Of a stretch of DNA of 64,000 nucleotides, positions 11,911-22,900 are shown in pieces (position 1 is the first letter of the stretch; every line of letters begins with the position of its first letter). The notes under the pieces were generated by a model. It had not been told where the DNA came from and did no database searches. It saw nothing but the letters and a program-made list of their open reading frames with translations. The stretch spans positions 310,001 through 374,000 of the forward strand of contig CAMPDV010000093.1 of the NCBI GenBank assembly GCA_946699065.1. Reading direction: 5' to 3'. This DNA is from Loxodes magnus (Eukaryota > Ciliophora > Karyorelictea > Loxodida > Loxodidae). The translations under genes and the position numbers were made by a program.

Positions 11911-13416
11911 TCAGTTGTGCATAAGAAAAATCTAAAAATATTGTATATCTTAATCATAGGATAGAATGCTACTTATTAGTTATTTTTAAAGCTTACAATT
12001 TTTCTTATAGCTGAAATTTAATTTAGATATGCTTTGTTTATCTCTTAAAACTTTAGGAAATTTCTTTAATGTAAAATACATATACTAAATTAAATGGAGT
12101 TTAACTTATATTAAAACTCTCATTAGCACTAAATTATTACCAAGCTTGTTAGAAGGATTCTTTTTTGTGATAGGAAAGTAACTAAAATAAATTTAACAAA
12201 TATACTAAGATAATTCTTATCTTTCCCTGCTTATAATCTCTTAAATATTAATCTAGATTTCTTTTCGCGGAACTTTTCCTGGGCTTGACACTTTTTTTGA
12301 GCATATTTGAATCGATATAGTCTTGGCTTGGTAGAGCAAAAGCAGCTAACTTTCAATTATAAAAGTAGCCTTTGATTATAATCTTTTAAGTCTTTTATTT
12401 GTCTATCTTTTATTAATGGAAATTAAAATAAGTCTGAATTATTCTTTGAAGAATTGAAGTTAGTAATTTCGCAAAACTTATTTGATTGCTTCTATATTAT
12501 TTTTTTAATAAGCCATTGTAGTTTCTTTTTGCTTATAAAGAGTGATTATTAAGAATCGATATTTAATATTACTTTATTTCATTTCACTCCGTTTCTTCTA
12601 TAAGCTTATTCGAACAGCTATTTATCAAGCTAATATTTTTATGAGCAACATCTTTAAAATTCCATTACAGCCTTATATAATAAGAAGCAACCAGTTAAAG
12701 AGTTGGAAAAAAATGATTGTTTGAGGTTTGGTTTGAAGGTTTACTTATTAGTTCTAAATGATTAGTCTTTCTTTAAATTATTTATAGCCACTAAATACCA
12801 TTTAGGCTATTATTTCAAGACAGTCAAGAATATTAATTTAGTCTTTAGGAATCCCAGATGATTATCATTATTAAAGAGTTTATTGGTTTCTTAATTAATT
12901 ACTTTCAAATGCTTGTTAAAAGCTATAAATATTAGCTACTGCTGCTAATAATCATTTTTAGATTGAGGAACTATTTGCAAGATAAGACTGGCTCCCTTCT
13001 TAGTGAACTAAGGATTTTTTTATTTTCTAGTTTACTTAGTTTAGCCTGTAATTTCTATTCTTGCTTTCTCTTAGCTGTATTTTCTCTCCTTAAGTGGTAA
13101 TTTCAAAAGAGTGATTTACATTAAGTATGCAGCAAAGCTTTAAAGTATCTTTAGAATCTGATAAATGTTGCTGGTAGTTTACTTATTCTCAGAATTATAA
13201 AAGCTAGTCCAATAAACTAAAATCATAATAAAGAGTTGCTAATGTTTTGATTTATTCTAAGTGTAGCCTCATCAGCCAAAAGCAATTTGAAATCTATCCA
13301 GATAGTGAGATTACTAGGATGCAGTTTTGTTGATATTGGTGTGAATCTAAAGTTGATCTGTATTTTTGGTGTATAAGGTTTTGATATAAGTGATTTGAAG
13401 TTAGTAATAAGCACAT
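11911..13416 (-). CDS. Unrecognised ~500-residue protein, copy 1
   Basis: This reads as 501 residues from ATG 13414-13416 to TGA 11911-11913. The family is not recognised. Coding status rests on comparison with the inverted copy at 27656. In the diverged half the changes are mostly third-position, and K/K, L/L, R/R (aga/cgg) and Q/Q (taa/tag) pairs stay in frame. A 3-nt indel also preserves the frame. A well conserved core is Y-K-[KQ]-x-x-T-T-x-A-Y-Q-K-N, followed by QFFKE[QN]FRLI. The first ~245 residues are identical between copies and the rest differs strongly. A shadow frame on the same strand (13223-13414) looks protein-like but is not supported by the divergence pattern. It is transcribed away from the beta-helix locus. 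Confidence 0.6.
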
Positions 13417-13911
13417 ATAGTGTTTGTAGTAATGAAAAGTAAAAGGTGACTTAGCTATAGTACTAATACTATTTAAGTTTAATTCCTAGTCTTAAACTAA
13501 TATATATAAGCTTTTAATAACTAACTCTCTAATCTTAAAGCTTTAATAATAGACTCCTAATCATTATACTGTTTAATTTATAGCTTTAATCATACTAATG
13601 ATAGTTATTCAATAAAGAGTAAATAACCCTCTTTTTAATTTAGTATCTATTTTGTCTATTAAGTTATATCTAACTAGGTAACTATAATATCTTTAATTAA
13701 AGAGCTTGGCTATTTTAATTTATTGCTTTAGAGTTAAAATTAGGGATTATAAGTAGCTTTAGAGTTATTATCTTAATTATAACCTACCTTCTATAAATAG
13801 AGTAGTTAGTATTTAATACAATTATGCTCAATGCTATCACCGCTCAATTAACTACTAAATAACAACGATAACTTCTAAATTCATATCAGAAATCCCTAAC
13901 TACAGATTCAT
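13417..13911. promoter_or_regulatory. Shared divergent upstream region
   Basis: About 500 bp separate the start of the minus-strand ~500-residue gene from the plus-strand coding-like region ahead of the beta-helix gene, so it probably holds both promoters. It is essentially identical to its inverted copy near 27.2-27.65 kb, intergenic bases included. No defined motif is recognised. Confidence 0.35.
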
Positions 13912-14485
13912 ATGAGTCTTCCTTTTTAATCACCCTTTCCTAATTAATCTTCCTAGAGATTGGTGTGATCTATTGAGAATCATTTATGGGACAGAGCTAA
14001 AGGAAACTGTAGAAAGGCGTTAGAGATCTAAAAATAGCCTGATTCTAACATTGCATTGTGTATCTATTGAATAGTAATTTATACCAAAAGAGTAATTAGA
14101 AGCAACTGCTGAAGAAATAAGAAATATTAGTTTGCTGTCCTTAGTCAGAGCGCAACATATTAACTCCCACTTTCTAAGACAAATATTTACTTCAGCTGTC
14201 AGACGATCAGAAGACTTAAGAAATCTTTTAGCTGAGAACTAAGCATTGAAGATATTTAAAGTAAAAAGATAAATGTAGTGTTGCTTAAGTACAATAGAAG
14301 ATGATATCTATTATATAGAGTATAGCTATCAAATAATCTTTCTATAATAAAGGCATATTTAGCTTAAATAAGGAAATACTTTTATTTATACTAGAAAGAG
14401 CATCCTTGCTGGATATATAGGGAATTTCATCTTCCAGTCAAAACTTTCCCTTGAAACAAAGGAAGTGAAAGTAAAATCTAAATGA
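13912..14485 (+). CDS. Coding-like region upstream of beta-helix gene, copy 1
   Basis: A frame running through about 13.93-14.48 kb gives a convincing helical protein (for example LPRDWCDLLRIIYG and AVRRSEDLRNLLAE). It has no in-frame ATG at its beginning. The nearest ATG (13912) is in another frame and would need a short intron; a 40-nt GTGTGA…CTAAAG segment would join them, which is a guess. TGA codons at 14483, 14585 and 14762 then follow in frame, as expected for a 3' UTR in this code, so I end it at the first. Family unknown. It could alternatively be the amino-terminal part of the beta-helix gene. Confidence 0.4.
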
Positions 14486-14794
14486 GTGCTAAACTTAGAA
14501 AAAAGCTAGCAAGACAAAAAATATGATTATCAGCCAATTATTATATTTCCAGAACAGAATATAAAGAAGCAACATTAGAAGACATGAATACCACTGTGGT
14601 AACTATAACTAACCTAAAATCACAATAAACTACAACTGGGAGAAAACTGCTCTTATGAACATTTTTAAATAAATTATTTTATACTAAGCTAAGATACAAT
14701 TAGCTTTCTATTTCGTATAATAAAATTTTCCTTCTAGTTATACTTCCATTCACATTAGATCTGATCTTAGCATATGATTTATAAATAAGAGGGA

Positions 14795-15711
14795 ATGAAA
14801 GATATCTATATAGAGTATTAAAAAATTAAGTCTATTGATAATAGATAAAAAGTACAAAGCACTGAAATAAAGAAATTAAAATATGCTAATTAAACTTCTT
14901 TTTCTTATGAAAGCACTGAATTAATTAGCAGCTATAAGTATTCATTATAAAATTAGTTCTAAAGGGATAGTAATTCTAAGGTATTTAATTCATTATTTTA
15001 ATTTAGTTTCCTTAAATGGAATTTAAAAGCTTTTTTAGCTATTATTTGAACAAAAAAATGCAGCATATAGCTAGTGGTTCTATAATTACGTTAGAATTAC
15101 TTTTAACTATAACTTAAGTAGGCCAAGCATGTATTTTCTACTGCACCTGAAATACTAAGCTAAATAGGAGTTCATGGATCAGGTTAAATAGAAGCACCTT
15201 TTAGTTCATTAGCAGAAGCTTTCTATAATTTACCGTCAGGGTAAGAGTGCTAAATCTGAGTTTCTCCACACAATAAAATTCTTGATTGCTTAGCATTGGA
15301 AGATTGTGATTAATGCAATTTGTGTGACATATTAAGAGCGAGTGACATCTTTAAGCTTAAATGAAAATTATAGTTCAAAAATATGACTGCGATAATAATG
15401 AACATCAGGAAGCAATGTGCTAAAATAGATTAACTGATGCAGCTTTATTCATAAAGAATCCTAACCTGCAAATAAAATTACTTGGTGATTTTCTTATTTT
15501 TCAAGATTTAAAAATAAGTTGAGAGTTAATGGAAGATTGTAACAATAAACCGGGCAATTAATTTTATCAAAACGTATTAATTTCAGCTGAAAGGGCTTAG
15601 GTCAACTTTTATCAAACAACAATTACAAGCTTCGCTTAAAATTTTAGAAGTTGCTTACAGATAAACTCTGGAATAGTGTAACTAGAATACTTTACATTGG
15701 TTAAAGCAGTG
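14795..15711 (+). pseudogene. Beta-helix surface protein, 5' fragment truncated at a LINE
   Basis: The 5' part of the giant gene described at 20340-26279, in the same reading as the central copy, ending abruptly at 15711. The frame shifts once near 15,342-15,373. A 32-nt GTGACA…TATAG segment would restore it as an intron; a 1-nt deletion is the alternative. The shift is identical in the central copy. Cysteine-rich pieces such as CLALEDCDQCNLCD and a start of beta-helix repeats are visible. At 15712 the sequence changes to LINE ORF2, so the remaining ~85% of the protein is missing. The start ATG (14795) is uncertain; 14774 is also in frame. Confidence 0.75.
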
Positions 15712-16130
15712 AAGTAATCTTTACCAATTTCCACTAATTACTTATTCATGTTGAGCGAATAATTTAGCCAAGAAATTATCAGCATATATAAATTTAGGAC
15801 TTATTCCTAGAATTTTCGAAAACATTTTAAAGATTTTCATTATCTATTGATGATCCCTAATGTATATGTAGAGAGTATGATGCACTCGAGCACATTTTTA
15901 AATGTATATATTATTCTAATATAAGGGATTGATTATCGTAAAAGAAAGGGAATCATGATTTAAGATTTCTCATTTTATATGATGAAAATTTATAAACTCC
16001 TTTCCAAAATCTTATTTAGGATATTTAAATTTATAAATAAAAATATTTCATAGGAGTCTTATGTCTAGAAGATAAGAATTGATAGAAATAAAAAAGAAAA
16101 AAGGAAGAAACAAAAGATAAGACAATGACA
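15712..16130 (+). mobile_element. LINE fragment: carboxy-terminal end of ORF2
   Basis: Translation continues from the breakpoint as a typical end of a non-LTR retrotransposon ORF2: C-x-C-R-E-Y-D-A-L-E-H-I-F-K-C-x6-IRDW (from 15861). This is the cysteine/histidine motif that follows reverse transcriptase in many LINEs. The region then becomes A-rich at about 16,080-16,130, suggesting the element's 3' end. No reverse transcriptase core lies upstream, so this is a 5'-truncated copy, the usual outcome of target-primed reverse transcription. Its junction with the beta-helix gene is at 15711/15712. Confidence 0.65.
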
Positions 16131-16261
16131 AGAGTAATTAAAATTTATGAGAACAGATTATAATTAAAAAACATTAAGAACATTTATTAACCTCTATAGA
16201 TGAGGGAGGCATTACAGTTATTCATGTCAAAAACTCTTTTACTTTAAAATTTTAATTTAAA

Positions 16262-18553
16262 ATGAAAAGAGAAATTGAAAAGAAGCATAATTGAACTAAA
16301 GATTTCTGAAGCCATCATAACATGATTTTTAACTGTAAAATATTTATATTGAAGAGTTACTAAAGAAGTATATCTTTAAAAGGGATAGATTTATTCAATA
16401 CTTACCTTCAAAGCAACGGTTAAATGGAATCTCCTCACTGCAATATAAAATAGATTTTTTACTTTTTTTTGTAAATAATCATTCCACTTATGATGAAATT
16501 CAATACCCATAGATAATTGCTATAATAGAAACCTTCATTGATCTTGCTTTATTGATTTAAATGGACTTTCTTTTGTCCACTTAGAAGCAATGAAGTTCAT
16601 GCCCTTTTTCTTTAATTAAAAAAAATTAGTTAGAGAATATAGACTCTAATATTGTATTTTTATTGTCAAATTGTGCTTAATATAATTTATCATATCAGAG
16701 ATATTTAAGTAAAAGCGTTTTAATGTATCAACTTGATGCTGAACAAACTCTTTCTTTTCAAAAATTTAATGAACATCTTACTCATAATAAAAAAGTAGGT
16801 TCTTTTAAGAGGGTCTCCTAAGGAAAATATTTATGCATACTGCAAAAAGAATAATAGATAAAGTATAAAATAAATAAAGCATATTTCTTTAATTAAAGCC
16901 CATAAAATGAATAAACATCTTGATCAGGAGATTATTTCCTTCTATAAACTGAGATCTTACACTTATATCTTCTAATATGAATTCAGTTATCGTCACATTG
17001 ATATCTAATCAAGTAAATTTTGTATGTGACTAGATTTCAACGAATTAGAATATTTTTTAATTTTCTTTACTTTAGAGATTTATTCAAGGAACTTTATAAA
17101 AATTAGTTACTTTTGGGAAAAGATTATGAAATCCAATTTTATAAGATTGATTTATATCAATAGAATTTCTCGGAAGCTTAACTCCCTAAAGTAACTAATA
17201 TAATCAAAGTTTTCATAAGGAATATTGAAGAGGATATTATAAATGATAAAGTTGAAAAATGAAAGTTCAATAAATTCCTCAAATGGAAAAGAAGAAATTT
17301 AAGAAGAATATATTAAGTAACTTTGCAAGATTAATTTGAACAAGAAGTTTGATTGAGGCTTAATAGAAATAAAAGCTTTACTCAAATATAATATGCATAT
17401 TACAATTAACGAAGCTATGAAATTAAGTTCCATGTTCAAAATATTGAAACTTTTATATCTATTATTATTACATGATTCATTGCCTACAATAGGCTATAGA
17501 AATATAATAAAATAAGCTACAGGTTTACTTGATAACTAAATTGAAAGTTTCAAAAATATCTCCATATTTTCGAACCAGTAGTAAACTAAAGCTAATGTAA
17601 TGATTACATAATAGTCAAATACCATATTAGTATTAGCCAATTCTCTAATTTTATGTTTTTGCTATATAATGGACTTATACAGATAATTTTCCTTAGATCT
17701 GCAAACAGAAAATATATTAATATTTAATTAGTTACTTTAGGGTAAATTTATAATTTATAAAGTTTAGAACTTTAATACATGAGAAGCAGGCAAAGCTAAA
17801 TTTGATAGATATCTAAGCAATTTTGATACTCTTTAAAAATAAATTTGGAAGAATAATATAATTACTTTCTGTAAGCTCCTAATAATGCTTATCTAATTTA
17901 AGGATGAATTGTTAAAGCAATTATAATCGATATTGTGCATACAAACTATGAAGGCTCTTCTCATTTATAAAAAATTAATAAATCAATTTTTTCAATAAAC
18001 GCATAACTATAGACGAGGGACAATTAAGACAATTTTGCAAAGTATTAAAGTAAGCTAAGTTAGCAATTAATGGTTGTAAATTTAATTATAATATGCATCA
18101 GAAGCTTGAATTTTTCATTCTAAAACCTTAATCAAAAAATAGAAAAGAAAAATATATAATGAGAAAATACAGCTAAAACAGTAAAAATAACTGGTATACT
18201 ACTTTAAAGATAAGATTAAAAATTTGATTGAAGGAAAATAGAAGAAATTCAGATTTAAAATTAAAAAAGGTAAGAAATAATGCTTCTATTGCAATTTTAT
18301 AAAAATACTATATCAAGATTTTAAAGTTTGCATCCTGCAAATTAATACTGAAAAACTGATCAGAAAATATACTAAAATTGGAAAAGTATAAAGAGGATTT
18401 ATAGAAACTTTTCCACAATTATTTAGAAATCCACTATAACTTCAAACCTCTAGTAACCTTTTCTAATAGTGTCAGCATCATTATTAATTTTCTTTTTTAT
18501 TAGGTTATTTAGATATTCTTTAAATCCAATATTTGTACTATTACAACTTTTGA
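16262..18553 (+). CDS. Unrecognised long open frame after the LINE fragment
   Basis: About 763 codons are open with only a handful of in-frame TGA, and the composition is protein-like (for example KYNMHITINEAMKLSSMFKI and YASEAWIFHSKTL). The second string faintly recalls the region after LINE reverse transcriptase, but no YADD-type catalytic box is visible, so I do not call it RT. The frame runs into the truncated copy of the 48.4 kb gene near 18463, so its true end is unknown. It has no second copy in the window to test constraint. Confidence 0.35.
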
Positions 18554-19946
18554 TTATTAATTTACTTAGCATTAATTTTTTAATTTACATATTGAGTTTA
18601 TTATTATTTAATTCATTTGGTTTTACTCCGTTCATATATAAATTATCATTGAGAGTAATTTTCCTTTTTTTTAATTTGGCTATTTTACTTATTATAATCC
18701 AAAAATGTTTTGTTTCAAGAGTTTCTTACTTAATTAGCATTAATTACTAACTAAATTTCCAACATTTAAATTCTCAGGAAATTATGTACGATAAACTTAT
18801 TAACGGTAATTAAACTGAATTTGTTATTTCTAAGATTACTTTAAATCTCCGATTTATTTTATAACTGTCTAGCATAAGAAGTTATTCGTCTAAACAAATA
18901 AACTGTGCTCCTACCTTCTTTATAGCCTTTATTAAATAGACTGGTATGATTTATTTCAAATCTCCTTTTTATTCTTTAGTTTAGACATTTTTATACTCAC
19001 TTATATCCTTCTCTAGACATCCCATTTTTTCTCATATCTTAAAATAAAATTTTTATTATTTCTATGCAAAAGCTAAATCAGAAGACAGATTTAAAAATAC
19101 TTATATAGAAAGAACTCCTACAAATATTAGATGAAAAGTAGAGATATTTTTGTTAATTACTGTGATCTTAAAAAAGAAATAAGAATAAAAATGAATCAGC
19201 TTATGATTTTTGTGAAAGTTAATTTAGTCCCTTAAAAAGAAGTTACGAAATGGATAAATGCTAATGTAAGTCGATTAAACATAAAAATCTTATTTTAATT
19301 TGATTTAATTTAGCAGATAGAAAGTTATCAAGACAGTTCAATTTCATAAGACTCAAAATAACTTAATTATGAAAGTAATTTTAGAACAAAAAATTAGGTA
19401 AAAATTGGTTATTTGAGGCAAGCACAATAATTAGATAAGAAATGCCTTATCTTTTATCTGCCTAATAGATTTCACAGTTTTTGTATATAAAGTTAAAAAT
19501 ATTTAAAATAATAAAATTTTAAGAACCACATTGGCAACTAAAAAAAGCAAGAAAGAAAAGTAGATAACAAGATTACAAATCGCTTCTCTTAATTACCAAC
19601 CTAATATAAGTTATTTATATTTAACTCAGTGAAAACTAAGAAATTCTAAATTAAAATTAAAGCTCAAATTCTAATTAAAATGAAATACATTAATCAAAGG
19701 AAATTTCACTAGAAGAAAGAATTAAAAGAAAAATAAAGTGCAAATATAAATAAACGGCAAGTAAACGGATAAATTCATAGAAATAGGAAAAAGTCTAACA
19801 TTTATTTCAGTCCTATATAAATTACTCATGTATAAAGTTAAAAAATTGGATAATAGATTTAATAGATTAAAATCGAAATATTTTTAATAAATCTTTAAAT
19901 TTAAATAAAGCTTTACCAGATAAATCGCATCAGTAAAAAATAATGA
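18463..19946 (+). pseudogene. Truncated, frameshifted copy of the 46.5-48.4 kb gene
   Basis: Similarity to the intact gene on the minus strand at 46491-48428 begins in its interior and continues to its 3' end. Conserved strings include YFQD[YW]F[KE]SPI, then a block N-L-V-x-x-x-E-V-[TS]-K-W-I-x-x-N. The matching segments lie in different frames here (about 18,708-18,890, 18,929-18,990, and from 19,101 on) but in one frame in the other copy. The amino-terminal third, with start codon and intron, is absent. From 19,101 to TGA 19944-19946 the frame is open. Confidence 0.65.
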
Positions 19947-22900
19947 ACCATTAGAATTTGCTAAATGGTAATCCAAAATTAAGAATCCATTTAAATATCT
20001 TACCTTAGTGACAAATATATTAAAAAATCACATCGTCGAGATAAAAAAAGAATAATTACTCCTAGAAAGGATAAATTAAAAGCGATCCTTGAAGACTCTA
20101 TTAAGATCTCATTAGAAAAGCTCCAATTTAAATATAAATAAAATAGCAGATTATAATAACTATAGTGTGCTAATTTATAATTACTCAGTATTATTCCATC
20201 CATTTAAATAATTTAAGAAATTAATGAAAAATTATAAATATACTTAGAATAAATATAAAATAAGAGTTATAAAATCAAAGAAAATCATTTTTTGCTTCTA
20301 TCTAAATTGCTTGTGTTTAGAAGAAAAAACATAGAATAGTCAGTGTTCCTCTACTCTAATTCTGTTTTTTTCTATAGTTCTAGTAACTTCTTATTCCTGA
20401 GTATTGATAAATTTATTTTACTAATCTTCATCTTCTTCATAGGATTCCTGTATTATCTGCAGATCTTACTTAATATTCAAAAAGGATAATTTAGAGCTGT
20501 AAAATATATTCTACGTACCTTATTCAGGCTAATCATAATCTACCTCTTCATTTTTGGCTAGTTCATATTCATAATCCTTTAACTTTTTTCTTTTTAAATT
20601 GTTTTTTCAATTTCCATTTTTTAATTCATTAACTAATCTTTTCCAAAATCATCAAGCGACATCTATTTATCTCAATTTGAGTAGGCTCTAAATTTTCCTT
20701 CGAATTATTAAGGAAAGAAACAAGAGGCAACTTTTCTTCCTAAGCTTCATAAACATTGTGGAAATCCTATAAGTTCTCATAATCTTTGAGAAAACCCTTG
20801 ATTCTATTATTCCATTACTTTTATCAATATCATCTAAAACTTTTGCAGCTCTCTTTGTATAAATCTTTCAAGCTTAAACTCATAAGAAAATGTCACTCAA
20901 TTTTTTAAGTATAGGAATCACTTCCTAATTCTCAAACATCTAGTACAATCTATTACTGTGTTTATTATCCTAATTAAGGTATAAAATTTAATCCTATTCA
21001 CCATACTAAGGTGATAAATATCATTGCTTGCAACTAAATACATTTTGTTAATAAATTGACTAAAGAGACTAGAATTTTAGGGTTATAGTTATGCATTTTG
21101 ATAGGTTTAGAAATACTCAATACTCTGTTGTAATTTTAACTTTTTATCAGCAAAGCAAATATAGATTAATTTCCTAATGGTCTTATTTTAGATAGAATAA
21201 CCTATTTCATTTATAATTTATCTAATCCAATAAAAAATGAACTAAGCATTTGCTAGGACTAGTAAAATGAATAAAATCACGTCTATAGAAGTATAACGTT
21301 CTGCTGATTCGAAGTAAATGCCAATATACAAGATGAAGCATGAAATGAGTAAGTAGTAAATTTCTAGGAAATTCAGTCCTTTCTTTTTGTAAGGCATGAA
21401 ATAAATTTAGCAGGAGACACAAGTTACCAAAATTAAAATAAGTCACCAGTACTAAAATATCAAAAATTTGTTCTATAAGAAAATTAGAACTGAGGAAATG
21501 CTTAGTTTCTGGTATAATTTAAAGAACTCTCAGTAGTAGTACTAGTCTTAGAATCCGTTAGTAAAGAATCTAAATTTTGATTTGATTGTGTAAGATGAAA
21601 TAATGTTTCTGTTTTTTTAGAGATATAAAAGAGCAAAGAAAGGAATGAGAAAAACATAAAATAGAAGGGCTGGTAAAGCTAATGTAAAGACAAAGCGTTA
21701 ATGTTTTCCCTCCCAACATTTTATATCAGTATAAGAATTTAAAACGAAAGTACTTTCTGAAATTTGGTAGCAACTAAAAGTGTTGAAAATAGTTGAAATC
21801 AGGTTAGTATAAATCTGAAAGAAGGATATATTCATTATACTTATACAAACTGGTTTGTTGAAACGTTGTCTTTTTATTTAAGACCATAAAAACAATACTA
21901 AAATGGTAGATATTCAAATGATAAAAGGTATAAGAATAGTAATTATAACTTTGTCGAAATACTATTGATATCCTTATTTATTATAAATACAGTCTATTTT
22001 AAAAGTAGTAGAAGTGGCTATAAGGTACCCCTAGTTAAATTAGAATAAATCTTCAATTAAATTTGGTCAATTAAATTTAAAAGAAGTGAGTATTAAATAA
22101 AATTCGTTAGTATCTTAAAGTAAACACCAAAATAAGAGTTCTATTTTTATTTCAAAGATTTCTTTACTATGAATAGTATATAAACCATAAAGGATATTAC
22201 TACTAAAATGGCTATTATTACTGAATAGTTTTTACTTTAGCATTTTTAACATTTATTTTGTTCATTTTTCGATCAATTTTATTCACAAACATCACAAAGA
22301 ACTCCTCTATATCCTTCTTCACATTTCCCTTTCCAATCAATTTGGTTTAGGAGTTTTTATCTTTCTATAATACTATAAGATGTTTAATATTTTTCTAGTC
22401 AGCTTTTATTTGCAAAAGTACCTAGACAGGCCTCTTGAATGGGACATTTATGAAGTATACTTGAATTGAAATTTTCTCTTCAGAATCCTTTACTTGGAAC
22501 AATTAAATTACCTCCATAGCATCTTGCACCTTACATGCACTCTTTACATGATTTACCTTTCTTATTGAGGGAATATTATCCATAGAAGCAGTTTTAGCAT
22601 GAAATCCCATCAATAAGAATTTACCCTTGCAAGCATTCTTAGATATTTACTTCTATTTGCATTTTATTAGTCATGTTCATATCATAAGGTAAATTGCTTA
22701 GATCTATAGCATTAGATTCTAATTACACATGTACCAAGCTTCCAGGCTTTGCTTTTGTTATTATATCTTGTATGTCAAACACGCCTTTATCAGCTTAAAG
22801 CCTTGCTTTTCCTGCTATTTGGCTATCTTCAGAGAAGGCTTGCATAATAGATGTCTAATCACTGGTTACAATCTATCCATACATATCAATAATTTAAATT

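Larger units (their letters stand above)
3873..15711 (+). repeat. IR1 left arm (inverted duplication, ~11.8 kb)
   Basis: This block is present in inverse orientation at 25364-37328. The coordinates of matching positions sum to 41,072-41,105 over most of the arm and to about 41,200 at its outer end, so indels are few. Divergence is uneven: roughly a quarter of positions differ at 3.9-6.2 kb. The channel gene is nearly identical. The segment at 9.9-12.1 kb is moderately diverged, 12.2-12.68 kb is strongly diverged, and 12.68-15.71 kb is essentially identical. The inner end is sharp at 15711, where LINE sequence starts. The outer end near 3873 is a simple loss of similarity. Confidence 0.93.

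Noticed and set aside
13223..13414. 63-residue ORF present identically at 27658-27849
   Set aside because: It looks protein-like, but the divergence pattern downstream supports the frame starting at 27656/13416 instead; the identity of this stretch gives no coding evidence.
18469..18750. Hydrophobic 93-residue ORF resembling a membrane protein
   Set aside because: It is a low-complexity T-rich frame; comparison with the other copy supports the frame used for the decayed 48 kb gene.
21222..21446. Minus-strand 74-residue ORF and its twin at 44534-44758
   Set aside because: It is out of frame with the TM-helix region of the beta-helix protein.
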